Source: Reticulascus tulasneorum
Lineage: Eukaryota > Ascomycota > Sordariomycetes > Glomerellales > Reticulascaceae
Length of the DNA stretch: 64,000 bases
Reading direction: 5' to 3'
Assembly (NCBI GenBank): GCA_001557505.1
Contig: LSAX01000011.1
Location: 558,001 to 622,000 of the forward strand
The position numbers and the translations under genes were made by a program. This document shows positions 12,081 through 24,336 of the stretch, piece after piece (within the stretch, counting starts at the first letter, position 1; the number at the start of each line of letters is the position of its first letter). The notes under the pieces were generated by a model that worked only from the letters and a program-made list of their open reading frames with translations, ran no database searches and was not told the origin of the DNA.

Positions 12081-13260
12081 ATACAACGGCCGCTGGGCAG
12101 CTTGGCTGTAGTATGAGACGTCAGTCTGGCCCCGGGTTTGCACCTGAGAAATCGACGGTAGATCCAGCTTCACGGTATTCCCCTAAGACTCTTTCTTCAA
12201 AGCGCTCAGAAGTCGAGGTGATCTGAGCTGCCAACGTAGCCTCAGATACTTTAGTAATGGGCGGTCTCGAGGATGGCCTAGACAGAGATTGGTCTCTAAA
12301 AAAGGCACAAGCACGGACAGCGCGTTTCTTCTCCAATTGAGGGTCTACGTGCTGAAAGGGATTTGGGTAGGCAACGATGCCACGCAACCGAGTATCGCAA
12401 AGAACTCGGATGATTGTACCACCTGGGGTAGCAGACTGGGTGTATGGGACGAAAGCTTTTTTGGGCGGGATGCTCGTCAGTGAGCAGTTCGTGGGTTATT
12501 CGTGAGAAGTCGTAAAGATCAGTTCGTGGAGTCGTAGCATCTGCTTCCGCGGGTCAAGGCAACGGATTGCTTGTTCACAGAGCGAGCAAGGTATAAGGCT
12601 GGAGATGTGGTGCGTGGAGTGGGAGGAGGTATTATGAATGGTCCCTCCTGTGTGACGGTTCCTGAGCGACCGATTTTCTGTTGGTGGCGGTGGCAGGTGA
12701 AGGAGAAGAGAGACTGCTGGTTGGGGGTGGGGAGCAGATATGTGTAGGATGGAGAGAGTCCCGCTGTTGGGTGTCGTCCGTCGTCTGGGTTTAATTCCAG
12801 CAAGAGAGCTGACACCAAGACTCGCAAAACAAACACTTTTTTTCTCGGTCGTAGATGCTTCTTCAAGGCTCTCCAACTCTAATGCAGGTACATCAGCTAG
12901 AGTTCGCAAAGAACCTAAGATCGGACAAGACAGGAACGGACAGGGAAGAGTTTGCAGGAGGGAAAGTTGGTATGCGCAAAGTCAAGAGGCAGACGGACTG
13001 GGGAAGAGAGAGGCATTGGGGAGCAGGCAGGTCGACTTACCTTCCTCGCCTCTCGGGCATATCCTTACAGGAAATTTTGAGGTGGTTGGTGGAGTCGTGA
13101 AGTAGGAAGGAAAAGGAAGGGACTGGCCAGGTGGGAAGGTTTTGTTTTTGGTGGTGAGAGAGGAGGCAGGTCAACAACAAGCCGGCTGGTAGAGGTATGG
13201 TAGTATGTAGGCCAGGGTAGAGGTCGACAAGGTTGTAGGTTTAGATTAGGAATAGTCCGC
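12081..13260 (-). other. Probable StuA 5' leader and proximal promoter
   Basis: The StuA frame is open to a TAG at 12183-12185. TTAG at 12186-12183 and TTTCTCAG just before codon VQTRG both look like acceptors and keep frame, so leader splicing may define the true N-terminus. A strong GTAAGT donor lies at 13040 and a T/C-rich leader-like sequence at 12600-12850. Open minus-strand frames (12496-12909) show only low-complexity peptide. I read this region as spliced 5' UTR, not a separate gene. Confidence 0.5.
13037..13060 (-). promoter_or_regulatory. Candidate 7-codon uORF overlapping a splice donor in the StuA leader
   Basis: On the minus strand, ATG at 13060-13058 reads MPERRGR then TAA. A GTAAGT donor begins at 13040, inside the last codons. 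If the leader is spliced there the ATG could continue into another exon; if not, it is a short uORF. Joining it to either visible StuA acceptor puts the main frame out of register, so it is unlikely to be the StuA start. Expression is inferred. Confidence 0.3.
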
Positions 13261-13363
13261 CCCGGAGTGCCCAGATGGATTTTCTGCTTGTCTTTCTTCC
13301 TACCTAGTATTAGGAGGAGGTAGGGTAGGGTAGGCAGGTAGCTGGGGGGTGGTGGTGGGTGGA

Positions 13364-13405
13364 TTGGCTGGACTTGGACTGGACTGGACTGAGTTGGATT
13401 GGACT
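13364..13405. repeat. TGGACT-type minisatellite
   Basis: Imperfect tandem copies of a TGGACT/TTGGACT hexamer to heptamer, in the region between the StuA leader and the gene desert. Confidence 0.6.
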
Positions 13406-15626
13406 GGCACGGATACTGGCCGGGTACGAATGGACATGGCTAACTTGGTCCGGTGGATAAGAGGCCATCCTTGGGCCTGACCCTTTCGCAATCTGTATGT
13501 ATCTCTCTTTCGTGACCTATCTCTCCATGATTCCCAATGCCCCTCTCCCGCGCACGTTTTTCCTGTTTGGTTTTCCCCTCTCTTTTGCCCTCTCTGCGTT
13601 CCAATGTTTCCCAGCGCTGCTGGTTGGGGCGCGAGGTTTTCGTTGTCAGCGATTGAGGGTGGTACGGGCAGGTAACCTAACCGTCGCCGTTCGGTGGGTT
13701 GGAAGGGGGGGGTGAGGGTCCACTAGGAGGGTGGGTGAATGGGCTGGCGAGCATGGGTACTCTACAGGGTGTGAGCCAAACAGAGTAGCACCAGGGAGGG
13801 GAGGGGGGGGTTGCTGGCTTTCGACCGGGGTCATGGCTTGAGGAGGTGGGTGGTGGTGGTCATGATGGTCAAGCCCCAGTTGCGGTCGGCCGGCGAGTCT
13901 CCAAGCAAAACACCCAAGTCACTGTACCTGGGTACAACTGTACCTATATACTTGCATACACACACCACACTCATGGGCCATCGGTCGCTCAAATCCATCC
14001 ATTCAGCCCGGCACAAATGGCGGGGGTTGAACTTGGTAGCGGTGGATCCGCCCAAGTGGCAGAGGGGTGAACCAGCCCGGCCGTCGCCTATGCTGAGCTC
14101 ACTGGCCGCCCATGAGATGTGCAACCGCTGGGGTGTGGAAGGGAGGGGAGAGGGGGGCTGTGTCCACTGTGCCGTCCATGGTCGACGGCACTGTCCATCT
14201 GTCCATCTTATGATCATGTTTCCATCACCTATGATTTTCGTCCCTTCATGCCCCCATTATTGCAGTGTCCTATTGATGGGCGGCGCAGAGAAGAGCGAAT
14301 GGTTGTGGCACTGCATTGACATTAAAGCCTTTGAAATCACTTGTAAAGTTGAAGAGCCAAACTTGTTTGTGCTGAGTCAATGCCTCGTCAATTGAGTAGG
14401 TAGTTAGCTCACGTTGCCGAACCCACGTCTGTTTTTTTTTCCGTCCTCAAAGCCTTATCGTGATAGATAATCAGCTCTTACCACTCTTCCACCCTCATTA
14501 TGCAGTTCCCCCATCCCCCCAGCTTTGATATGCAAAGCCAATCTGCACTGTGCGGTTGAGATACATGGCGCAATCAGATCTTGTAACTCTACTTGCCTCT
14601 GTACCTCCGAACCCCCTTCCCCCCTCCCCCGAACCTCGCTATGGGGCCTGGTCGTCGTTAAGCACTAGGTAGTAATCCGTATCCCCCCCCCCTCCCCGGC
14701 CAGCCAGCCTGCCAGCCATACGCGGGCCGCCAACACCATATCGCCAGTTTCTTCACTGCCCTTGCCATTTCTTGCTCTGGCCCGGGTACGGGACGCAATC
14801 TGCCAAATGGACTTTCAAAGTGAAAGAATCATTACTTACTTTACAATGGCCGGTGGCTCTTCTCGCCTACCATTGTGACCTTGAAGTCAAGGCGGGGACA
14901 GGTCTCACTAACTTATCTCTCATGTACCCATGGCTGGGGGGGGGGAGGGCGGACCTTCACGATAGCAATATGGCCGTTGGATGAGGTCAGCTCGCTCTAC
15001 CCTTCCTAGGATATATCCATATCGGATACAGATTCCTCAAGTGGGAGGTTGTGAGTGAGCAACAAAGACCACCAGCACGGAACGGCTGGGAGCCAAGTGT
15101 GTAGTGTGTAGGGATGCGCGATCACAACCCGCCCAAATAGGTCAGCAAATCATACACCAACAAGGGGCACACCTAACCTACTAAGTAGTGGGTGGTTTGA
15201 CTGGAAGGAACGGCGTAAACCAGCCAGGGCATGGTGTTGTTGCACAAGGTATCCTGTTAATATATCGCGTAGTACTACTGCTAGGTTCTTGAGACGCTCT
15301 CGGTTTGGCTCTAACCAACGGCCCAGACTTTCTTAGCGATACAGATTACAGATGTAAGCTAACCAGAGAGCGAGTTCTTCGGCTGACCATGATGATAGAT
15401 ATCCCGGTTGGCTATCTTCACGCGAGGAAAACAGAAAAATGTCTTATGCAACAATAACCATCTTCCCCTCCCGTCGTTTTTTTTTTACTATCCTCGATGG
15501 CTTGCTGGGGTATGAGGGATGATGGGTGTCGTGACACTCGTTGTCCGCTACGTGGCTGGGGTTGATCCAACCCCCAACTGAGCAAATACACATCGCACCA
15601 CATTTCGACACCCATCTTTATCTCTT

Positions 15627-15652
15627 TGTGTGTGTGTGTGTGTGTGTGTGTG
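15627..15652. repeat. (TG)13 microsatellite
   Basis: Uninterrupted TG dinucleotide run of 26 bp in non-coding DNA. Confidence 0.95.
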
Positions 15653-18600
15653 GTGCGTGCCTCTCTCTGTGTCTACTACCGCCCTCCTCCACTTCTTCGA
15701 TTTGCCGCCCCCTGGTCAGTCGAAGTTCACACTGTCTCCATCTAGGCACTAAAGCTCCCACCATCACCAAGATAGCACGGACAGTGGGAACCATATTGGC
15801 GAGGAGAGCCTTGCCACGGTATCTTCCATAATTCCCTATCTCGCCATCGCCGGCCCGGCTGCTCGAACGTGTGTGTTTGCGACCCGGACGGCTTGCGAGA
15901 TCGAATCTAAGTGTACATACGTACGTACGTCAATCACCCCTTGCGCTGAGAGATCCACGAGGCGGCGTTGGATTCCCATTGCCCGGCCAGATCCTGTATG
16001 TAGCCTCTCACGTTCTTATTTCTCCTTTCCAAATTAATTCATATCGATTTACTTTGACGCTCGTGCCAGGGCCAGGAATTAAAGTCATTGCAATCTCGAA
16101 AAGGGGCATTTCTCTGGTTCCCTTTCCTCCATCATGGGCCGGGCAATTTTGGCACAGTACGGCCCTCTCCCATACTTTCTTCTTTGCTCTTGACGTACCT
16201 TGTGTATGGGTCGTTCTTTGGCTCAATCGCCATTGCCGGATCATTATCAGTCCCATTTTATATAGCGGCCGTCTCAATAACTCGCGGTTGGATTGGAGAA
16301 GCGCCCGATAGAGTGTTAATATGGAAAATAGAAGTATCCCATAGCGCCCGCGCAGCCCTGGCGTGGTCCCAGTAAATCGACGCAAAACCTAGGTTGGGGG
16401 GTATCTCCACAAGGCCCATCTTGTTAGAGTGGTGTGTGCTCCAGACACACCACTTCGGATCTGGCTCTCTCTGTTTCCTTCGCGATCTCTAGTCTCGGTG
16501 TCTCGACGTAGTCGTACTGGACAGTCCTTTCGTACCGAAGTACCTCTGACTAATAGAAAGAACGCCATTCTCTCGCAAGGTTCACGATTTCACGATAATC
16601 AGTAGTTCCTTGATGACTGGGCCCGACCTGTAGACTCCACCCCAGGGTTACGGTACCCACCACACCCTACCCAACGAACAATCCCCCAACCACCATCGTC
16701 ATATTTTGCAGCCAACGGACCATGGGCCAGATTCAGCTTCAAGCCGAAGTCAAACAAAACTTGGCAATTGCTGCTTATGGTCGTGAGGAGCAGAAGCTTT
16801 TCGTGCTCGGGAAGAGACCGCTCAGGGGACCCCCGAGGTTGCTTAGCCCGGCACTGCCCTCATTTCTCAACACACGGGGGAAACGGAGGATGTTCCAATG
16901 TTTCTGAAAATGCCAATGTGAGCTTCAATTGGGTTTCTCGCCCAGTCCTTGTCGTAATCCACTCGTTTTAGTCAGAGGGTGCCAATGGTTCACGTACAAG
17001 CTCGCTAGTCTATCTGAAGTTTGGGGCCGTTCGTCGGACCTGCAAGACGCAGTGGCAGATGTCCACTCAAGACGGCAGCCAATGCAGGCGCGACCCTCAG
17101 TCAGGGTCAGTGTTGAAGCTGCAGTGAAGCTGCATATGTTTATGTACCTATGCTTGGTCAGTGTGGTGGGCGGCCATCGCACATCTGTGACCTCCAGAAA
17201 AGGTAGTGTTCCGCCAATATTTGGACGCTTCCTCCAGTTGGATAAAGGCGTTGCAAGATGAGCATCCATCTATACGAGGAGAGGAGTTGCATGCGGTCGC
17301 AGAAAGGTGGCCAAGAAGTGTCGTTCTCCAACGTCTGATCGCAATCGCAATCGCTATTGAGAGGCACGTCCAGTACAGTACGGTACGTGTAAAAACTATC
17401 AAACGCGGGGCAAAAGGTCAGTTCGCAGCTTCGCTTTGCCACTCTTTCCCTGGCTCGAACACCCAGGCCTTCCATCCCTCGGCCACCCCTACCGCTAGTG
17501 ACCTGTCAATCCGTCAATCATTCAACTCTTTGACGATCTGGCTTGGGGCTCGGATGTGCCATGGGAGTCATGGATGTTTCGTTTTTCGCCTTTCTAAATC
17601 TTCCGACGGAGCAGCGTCGTTCTGCAATGCAAGATTCCTGCAGATGGATGGCGTTGGACACCCACCAGCTGCTACCTCGCGTGCTGCTTGCTGAGATCAA
17701 AGGCTTTGTTGCCTGCTTGTACCGGTCTCAACGTCTTTAGCCCGGACTAAAGCTCCCTTCTTCCTTTGCCTCCCAGCAACACGATTCTCGACAACGCCAC
17801 GGCTGGATCTTTGAGACAGTACAACGTAGGTGGCCCAAGAGGCGACACGAGACCATAGCACAACACCGAGAACGGCACACAAGGTTCCTCGTCTTCCTAT
17901 CGGATGAAGAATAGTAGCTAGCCCATACCAAGCTGCAGAGGAACGTCTACCCGTTCTGGTCACAGATATTGTATGCAGATATGCAGTTTCAATGTACCAC
18001 AACCTAAGCAGAAAGGGTATGCCTCAGCAACGTTTCTCGTTCCACTCCTAGCAGATGAGCGATTACGTTGTTCTCACTCATCTTGGTACTGAATCGAGTT
18101 CCTCCAAATAGTAGGTCGCACAATATGAATGGCTTTTCCGACTAGGGAATGGCACTCTTACTCCACTGTGTGCCTCGCGTACCCAATGAAGAACAGGTTT
18201 TGGTCTCTTTGGAACACAGGACGCTTGGTCCAGACTGTCGTTCGGCTCTACTAGTTGTTCCCAAACGTCCACCCTTGGAACCAGCCTAGGCCATGCAGAT
18301 GCACCGTCCACGCAGGGAAGTTTTTGAATGCTTATTCCTGGGTGATGATCAATGTCATATCTGACCATATGTCCCCTGTTTTAAGTAAGATACAGTACAT
18401 TGCCGTGCGCAAGTGCGTCGATACACGACCACTCCCGTCCCAATTGACCAGGCCCCTTCTCAAGGGATTGCATCTGTAGTTGTGGGAGCAGGTCCCAGGC
18501 TTGACCAAAGTCGCCGCCGCTTACAGGAGCCACTCCATCCATCATGGACGCACGAGAAAGAGGGGTACAGGCGGGCCCCAGGCGGGGGGCTCTTGCATCG

Positions 18601-21600
18601 CATTAGAAAGCCGTGGATGTGTTGCCCTCTGGCCCGGTGCAGAGCTTGTGTGGGGGCGATGTAGAATTCAATGCAAGATTCCGCCCAGAACTTAAGCACC
18701 TCCATCTTGCCTGCAGCAGCAGCAGCTTTCTATTGCGGGACGGATGGCAAACTAGCAGCAGCACGCAGAGGCGAACGAGGGAGAGAGGGACCCCATCCCA
18801 CGAAGGCGGAGAGGATGTGCATGCCAGCAGCCATGCCATGAATCCGGCGGCGGCGGCAGTCGGTAGGGCTAGTGTTGCTCTGCAGTGCATTTGCTGCCCG
18901 CATACCGACATACATTGGAGTTTCTAGATGCTTTTACAAGACCAGGGAAGCATGGGAACCTACAGACACGGAAATATCCACACATTCTTCAATGCAGTTT
19001 TAGCAACATGGCGTCTGCACACTTCGCAAGGGGCATGGGAGTTTGCTGATCAACCTCAGATATCGGGATATTGGTAAGAAAAAGTAAAAAAGCAGAAGGC
19101 AACCTTCCCATGTCGGATCTGAAGATGCCCGGTATGGGCTGAGAATGGCCGCCACCACATGGATTTGTTTGCGAGACCTTCCCGATCTCGCCTTCGCACT
19201 GTAAACGGCGAGGAGGTATCAGTACCTACTTGCACTGCAAGATGGGATCTGTCCTCAAGCTTGGAGGTACCGCGAGACCAGGGGATGTTCGGCTTTCTCC
19301 AACCACCCCCCATTCAGGGATCATCGCCAACGCCGAAGCCAACAAGGATGGCTAGCAGAGAAAGGCGCAAGAGGGACGAGTAATGACCTCCCCCCAAGGA
19401 AAGAAGAAGAAAAAAAAAAAGGACGTGGTCGGCAATCAACCATCCTTGCAACTGATCAGAAGATTGATTACATACATTGCTCGCCAACAAACAAGCCAGA
19501 CAATCCGTGGTTTCATTTACTTGACGGCGGCGTAAAGTTGGAAAAGGGGTCATAAGGCTCTTGTTAGTCGTCATTGCTAATTCGCAACTCGACCAACTAG
19601 CTGGCCGAAGTGCTGTGTCTCTGAATTCTGGAGGCTTGACAGCGTGGCCGTCGTGTTCCTCTTCCGTCCATGTTTCGTGGCCGATCCAGACTGGCTGGGA
19701 GTGCCGCTCGAGTCAAAAGTCGTCACTCATCTCGAAAAAGACACCCGAAGACCACGCTATAACCTAGCCCGCACATGATTCATAGAACACATGTTCAGCC
19801 ACACTGTCAATCGTAGAGCTTTCTTGTTTCCTATTTTTGCCTCCCCTTCCCGTGCATCAAGGGTTCGTTTCTGTCTCAGTCTGGCGACGATCACAAGGAT
19901 GTGTGCTCCGCGCTCTTTTTTGCGCTGCCATGGCATGGGGGTAAATCTCACATCCGCCGCATTGACATTTGGCCATCTGCCGTGCCCTTGGGTCGTGGCC
20001 AGAACTGCCTTTTGAATCGCCAATTGGGTGATCGAGTCCTCCCATGCCGTTGGGATCTCTCTATTCCGTACCAACATGTAGAAGGAAGGATCTTGCTTTT
20101 CGCAAGCGTTGGAGACTTGCTTTTTTGCTCACCCTACCCGCCGCAATACCTGTGCGCCATACCTCCCTGCGACGATATCGTCCTACCACCACCAACTTCC
20201 CGTGGCGCTCAGCCATACTTCTGGGCGTGCCCATCAGGTGTTTGCAGCCAGCCGTATCGCGAGAAAAGGGGATGAAGTACTACGGGAGGTTGTAACCCCA
20301 TCTGCCGCGATCTGCTTGACCCTACCGACGCGGCAGCTGTCAATGAGCCTCACATGCATGACATTTGAACGCTGATCTAATCAATGTTGCTCGAGTACGA
20401 ATATCAGGCATTGCCGCAATCGATAATGCCATTGACCCTTGTTTCCAGGTAATCGTCACTCGGCCAAGTGCTATCAGCCAAGTGCTTTCGCCCAAGCTTG
20501 TTTCCAACTTCCAGATTGGAATGGCATGTGACGATGTGATTGACCCGATATCATGATGATCAACATGTGCCCAATTTTGTGCTGTTAGCACCCGGGCCAT
20601 CCACCCCCTGAGTTATGGGCACGGAAGAGGGCAAGTTCGGACACTACACGTTTAGTGAAGCTCACAGCTGAGAGGACAAGCCCGGCAAGTGTAGCTGGAA
20701 CCGCAGTCACTGGCAGATATCATGGGCTGTTACACGAAACAAGCCAGGGGACTAGAGGTTTGGAGGATGATAAGTAGAAGTAATAAGCTAATCATAATAG
20801 TAGGCAGACATCTTCGGAACGGGATGGATTTCAGATTGGGAACTCCTTCGAGATCCTTAGTACCGACTCGTGGAGGCGGTTTCTGGATTCTAACTCGACG
20901 GGATTCAGAGCCCGAAACAAGCTCTGACAACAATCTTGATCAGCTGGATGCTTGGATGCCCTCTTAGCCTCCCACGGCCCCGTCCATCATCCCTATTCCA
21001 GCCTCGGATGGCCGATAAGATTGTCTCAATGGGGAAGCTATCATAGCCCCCCAAGGTTTGAGGCTGGACAATGGACGTTCTTCCCGTTTGACACACTCTC
21101 TCTTTGGAGAAGGGGGCTCATCATGTTCTGCATGCACACCCCCAACTTTTGCCCCCCCGTCCCCCCCCTCCCTTGGCGGGTTTGCCCACCAAGACGGACC
21201 ACATCCCCAGTTCCCAGTCGCCAGACCCTGCAGGTATCTAAAATCTTGACTCGCCCAAGACACCCAGATGGACAGGGATTAGGGGGTGACATTGGCTTGA
21301 GCACTTGCATGACCAGCTGCAAGGCGGCTAAGCAGCTCTAAGACATGACCAATCAGTAGTTCCGGTTGGCGTCAAAATGGAGGGGGGCGTTTCAGTCCTC
21401 CAGAAGCGACGCCGGCCACCAAAGACCCCAACCCACCCCCCATTTTTGTTCTCTGTCCGTTCTAGCCTGAGGCAGAAGGACTCGGCAAAGGGACAAGCCA
21501 AGGAACTATTCAAGGAATCGCCGTGATGTTGCGAAAAAAGACACTCGCCACATTGGCAAGCCGATTTGCACACCAGAGTTCTTCCAACTCCACTTCTCAA

Positions 21601-23805
21601 GCTTCCTAGCACACCGGTGTCAACTTCGGTGGGAGTCCATTCTCTGTTAGTTACATTAGCTTACCCGCTCAACTCTTTTTTTGTCCCCCCTGCAAGGTAC
21701 CTCGGTCCTTGTACAGGCGTATCGTCGTAAGAATGAAAGCTCATCACTCTGCACTACGTAGTAGCATCGACCCATCTGTCCGCTGAGAATAATGCTTTCC
21801 AACTTGTCCAGTCGGGCATGAAATCCAAGGGTACCTCCGATTCGACTTCGATTGCGAATACAGTTTGAACCTAATTCCAAAGTCCGGCCGAGTGGTGGGT
21901 TGTCGTTGACCCATCCGACCGCCCATTACCCACCCATCAGCGCAAAAAAAAAAAGTTGCTGACACGGGATGGTGCTGAGTTTCTCCATCTCCAGATCTCC
22001 GTACTGGGTACATGACAGCCTACCGGATTGTACGGGCGTAAAGTGCAGACTCGAGCTCTAGGCGAGGCCGGCTCTGGCCAGTACTGGACAATAGGACAGG
22101 CGTCGTAGCCAGATGTAACGCCTACCTATCTCATCTCACCCACCACCCTCGGCCAGGATCTGAGCATGTACGGACGGCTCTGCAGTCAGGGTATGGCTTA
22201 TCACCAGTCCCGCGCCATCTTCCCTCTGGTCTGGGCGACCACGATCCTAGCAGCTAAAGCCGCACCGCAATCAGGCGAATCACAGCAATCCACGTTTACT
22301 ACCTAGCACACCACCAACCACGGGGCCTGACACCACAGGCCGTGACCATCTTGTCTTGTCTCTGGTACGGGGAAGAATATTGGCTCTGCGCCTGTCGGGT
22401 TCAAAGGAGTTCGAAGATTCGAACTGATGGGCTGCCCGGTGGCCACGAAGATGAACCTTAGCAGGAGCACTCAATCAAAATTTATCCCGTTAATTAAGCA
22501 GCCACCCAATGACCGTCCCCAGACCCATAGCTGATCGCAAAACTCACCCGGGTTTATCTCAGCCTTCGCGACTTTTTCTTTTGATTACCCTTACGTCGTA
22601 GTACTTCTTTTCTGTGCCTATTAGCTCCCTTCTCCAATGTTCCCAAGCAGCTGGGGGCGCTGCACAGGAGGGGGCGCCCTCTGGGAAGTCTGGGAGGATA
22701 CAGATTATGCAAATCATAGGGTTCGCAAGCTTGCTTCTTCCCATCCCAATTGGTCAGCACCCAACCTGCATGCGCGGACCGTTTTCCGCCTTACAGAAGC
22801 CCAGGATTTCTTCGATATGCCTGGTGGGTTGCTTGCCCTTGTGGCGTCCATGAAAGGTTGCACACCTGCGGGTGATCCGAAGCTTTTAAGCCCCTCGTTG
22901 TTGAGATGTTGGGCAAAATCGGAGCTTGACCACAGGCACGCAATGTAGGACCTACGGCGCCAGCTAGTTTGCAATGCTAGCAGTGAATTATGAAGTCATT
23001 CTCATTCGGCTGGGTTATACTCTCCCAGACGGGTACCCGCCGCACTGTAGGGGCAAATGGGCAGTTGTCGTGAAGCCTACCCGCTATATTATGTACTGCG
23101 TATAACTTTACAGATGGGCAACCCTCGGTCGGGGGCCATATCTGCCAGGAGAATTTAGCCAGCGATATTGCTCGAGATATCCGTCCCCGGATTTCTGCCT
23201 ATGGTCCGTCATACAAGCTGCGAGTCGACTGCTTGCCTTGGTTCTTGTCAATTCAACCGCGAGTTGCGGCTACTGGCTCTACACAATGTCCCGCCGCCTA
23301 CACCACCTCACACCATCAGAGACCCTACGAAGATGATGCCAGCCAAAGACATCCAACATTCCACTTACTGATATCGCAACCACACTGTGACGTTGAGGCG
23401 TGCTTCGGACAGTTTAGCGGGAGGTGATAATGGGTCTCACCAATTAGGTTTAGCACTCTTCTCACCGCTACTTTTCCGACTATTTAAAGCAACCCCTCCC
23501 TTGCTGGGATTTCCATGATAATTGCACGGCTGTCTCGATCCTTGCCAGCAATCCAATCCATGATCGCTTGTTTGTCGAGGAGGCGGGGGCCAATCGTTCA
23601 AGCCAAAAGAGGAGTTTGCTGACCTTGACCACGCCGGTCGTGGCATGGGTCGTTGAGGGCATGGGCATGGACATGGCTACCTTGTTGTCATCGGTGCTAG
23701 ACATTGAGTTTTTCCCTGCAGCTTTCACGTGGAGTTTGAGTGGCACCATGGCACAGCACAGATGGCTGGGGTGAGCGGGGGCGCTCTTGATGGAAATCGC
23801 GCAAC

Positions 23806-23830
23806 GACACACACACACACTCACACACAC
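23806..23830. repeat. (AC)n microsatellite
   Basis: AC dinucleotide run interrupted once by TC, in non-coding DNA. Confidence 0.9.
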
Positions 23831-24281
23831 GCCCCCCAACAAAGGGCATTCTAATAGTCCGTAAGCCCATTGGGAATAATCCATTGTATAATAATCTGTA
23901 GTATGGCTATACAGACAGACACAGCAAAGCTCCAAATGGGCCCGGCGTGGGGCACCACCCCATTCTTAGTTATACACAGCACAACCACACCATCCATCCG
24001 TGTCGTGTTCGTGTCTTCTCGTGCTCCTTGTCACTTTGTCTCTCGTTCTCAACGAGGAGCCATCCGTCGCTACGTGCCGCTGTTCCTGCTAGGTTGACGA
24101 GTGAGACATTTGGCGGGGGGGGGAAATCCCCAAGGGAACGCCGCCCTTGTGTTACCCGCCTAGCTTCCCGTTGATAAATTATCCCATCCTCGTCACATAA
24201 TACGAGCATGGCGAGGTGTCGTCGATAGGCAACCTGACATGTAATTTTCGTCCGGGAAAGGCGACATCACGGGAATCCCTG

Positions 24282-24336
24282 GTACGTACGTATGTATGTA
24301 TGTATGTATGTATGTATGTATGAATGTATGTATGTA
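24282..24336. repeat. GTAC/GTAT tetranucleotide microsatellite
   Basis: About 55 bp beginning with GTACGTACGT and continuing as a (TATG)n array with one GAATG interruption, ending GTATGTAC. The largest simple repeat of the window. Confidence 0.95.

Noticed and set aside
12121..12909. Separate genes in the StuA leader
   Set aside because: Frames are low complexity, overlap each other, and lie directly upstream of StuA on the same strand, as expected for its leader.
13811..14395. 194-codon open frame in the gene desert
   Set aside because: Composition, lack of domain, an overlapping long frame on the other strand and nearby homopolymer runs indicate chance openness of GC-balanced DNA.
22400..22440. 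GTTCGAA/TTCGAAC cluster resembling a tRNA T arm
   Set aside because: Flanking bases cannot form T or acceptor stems on either strand.
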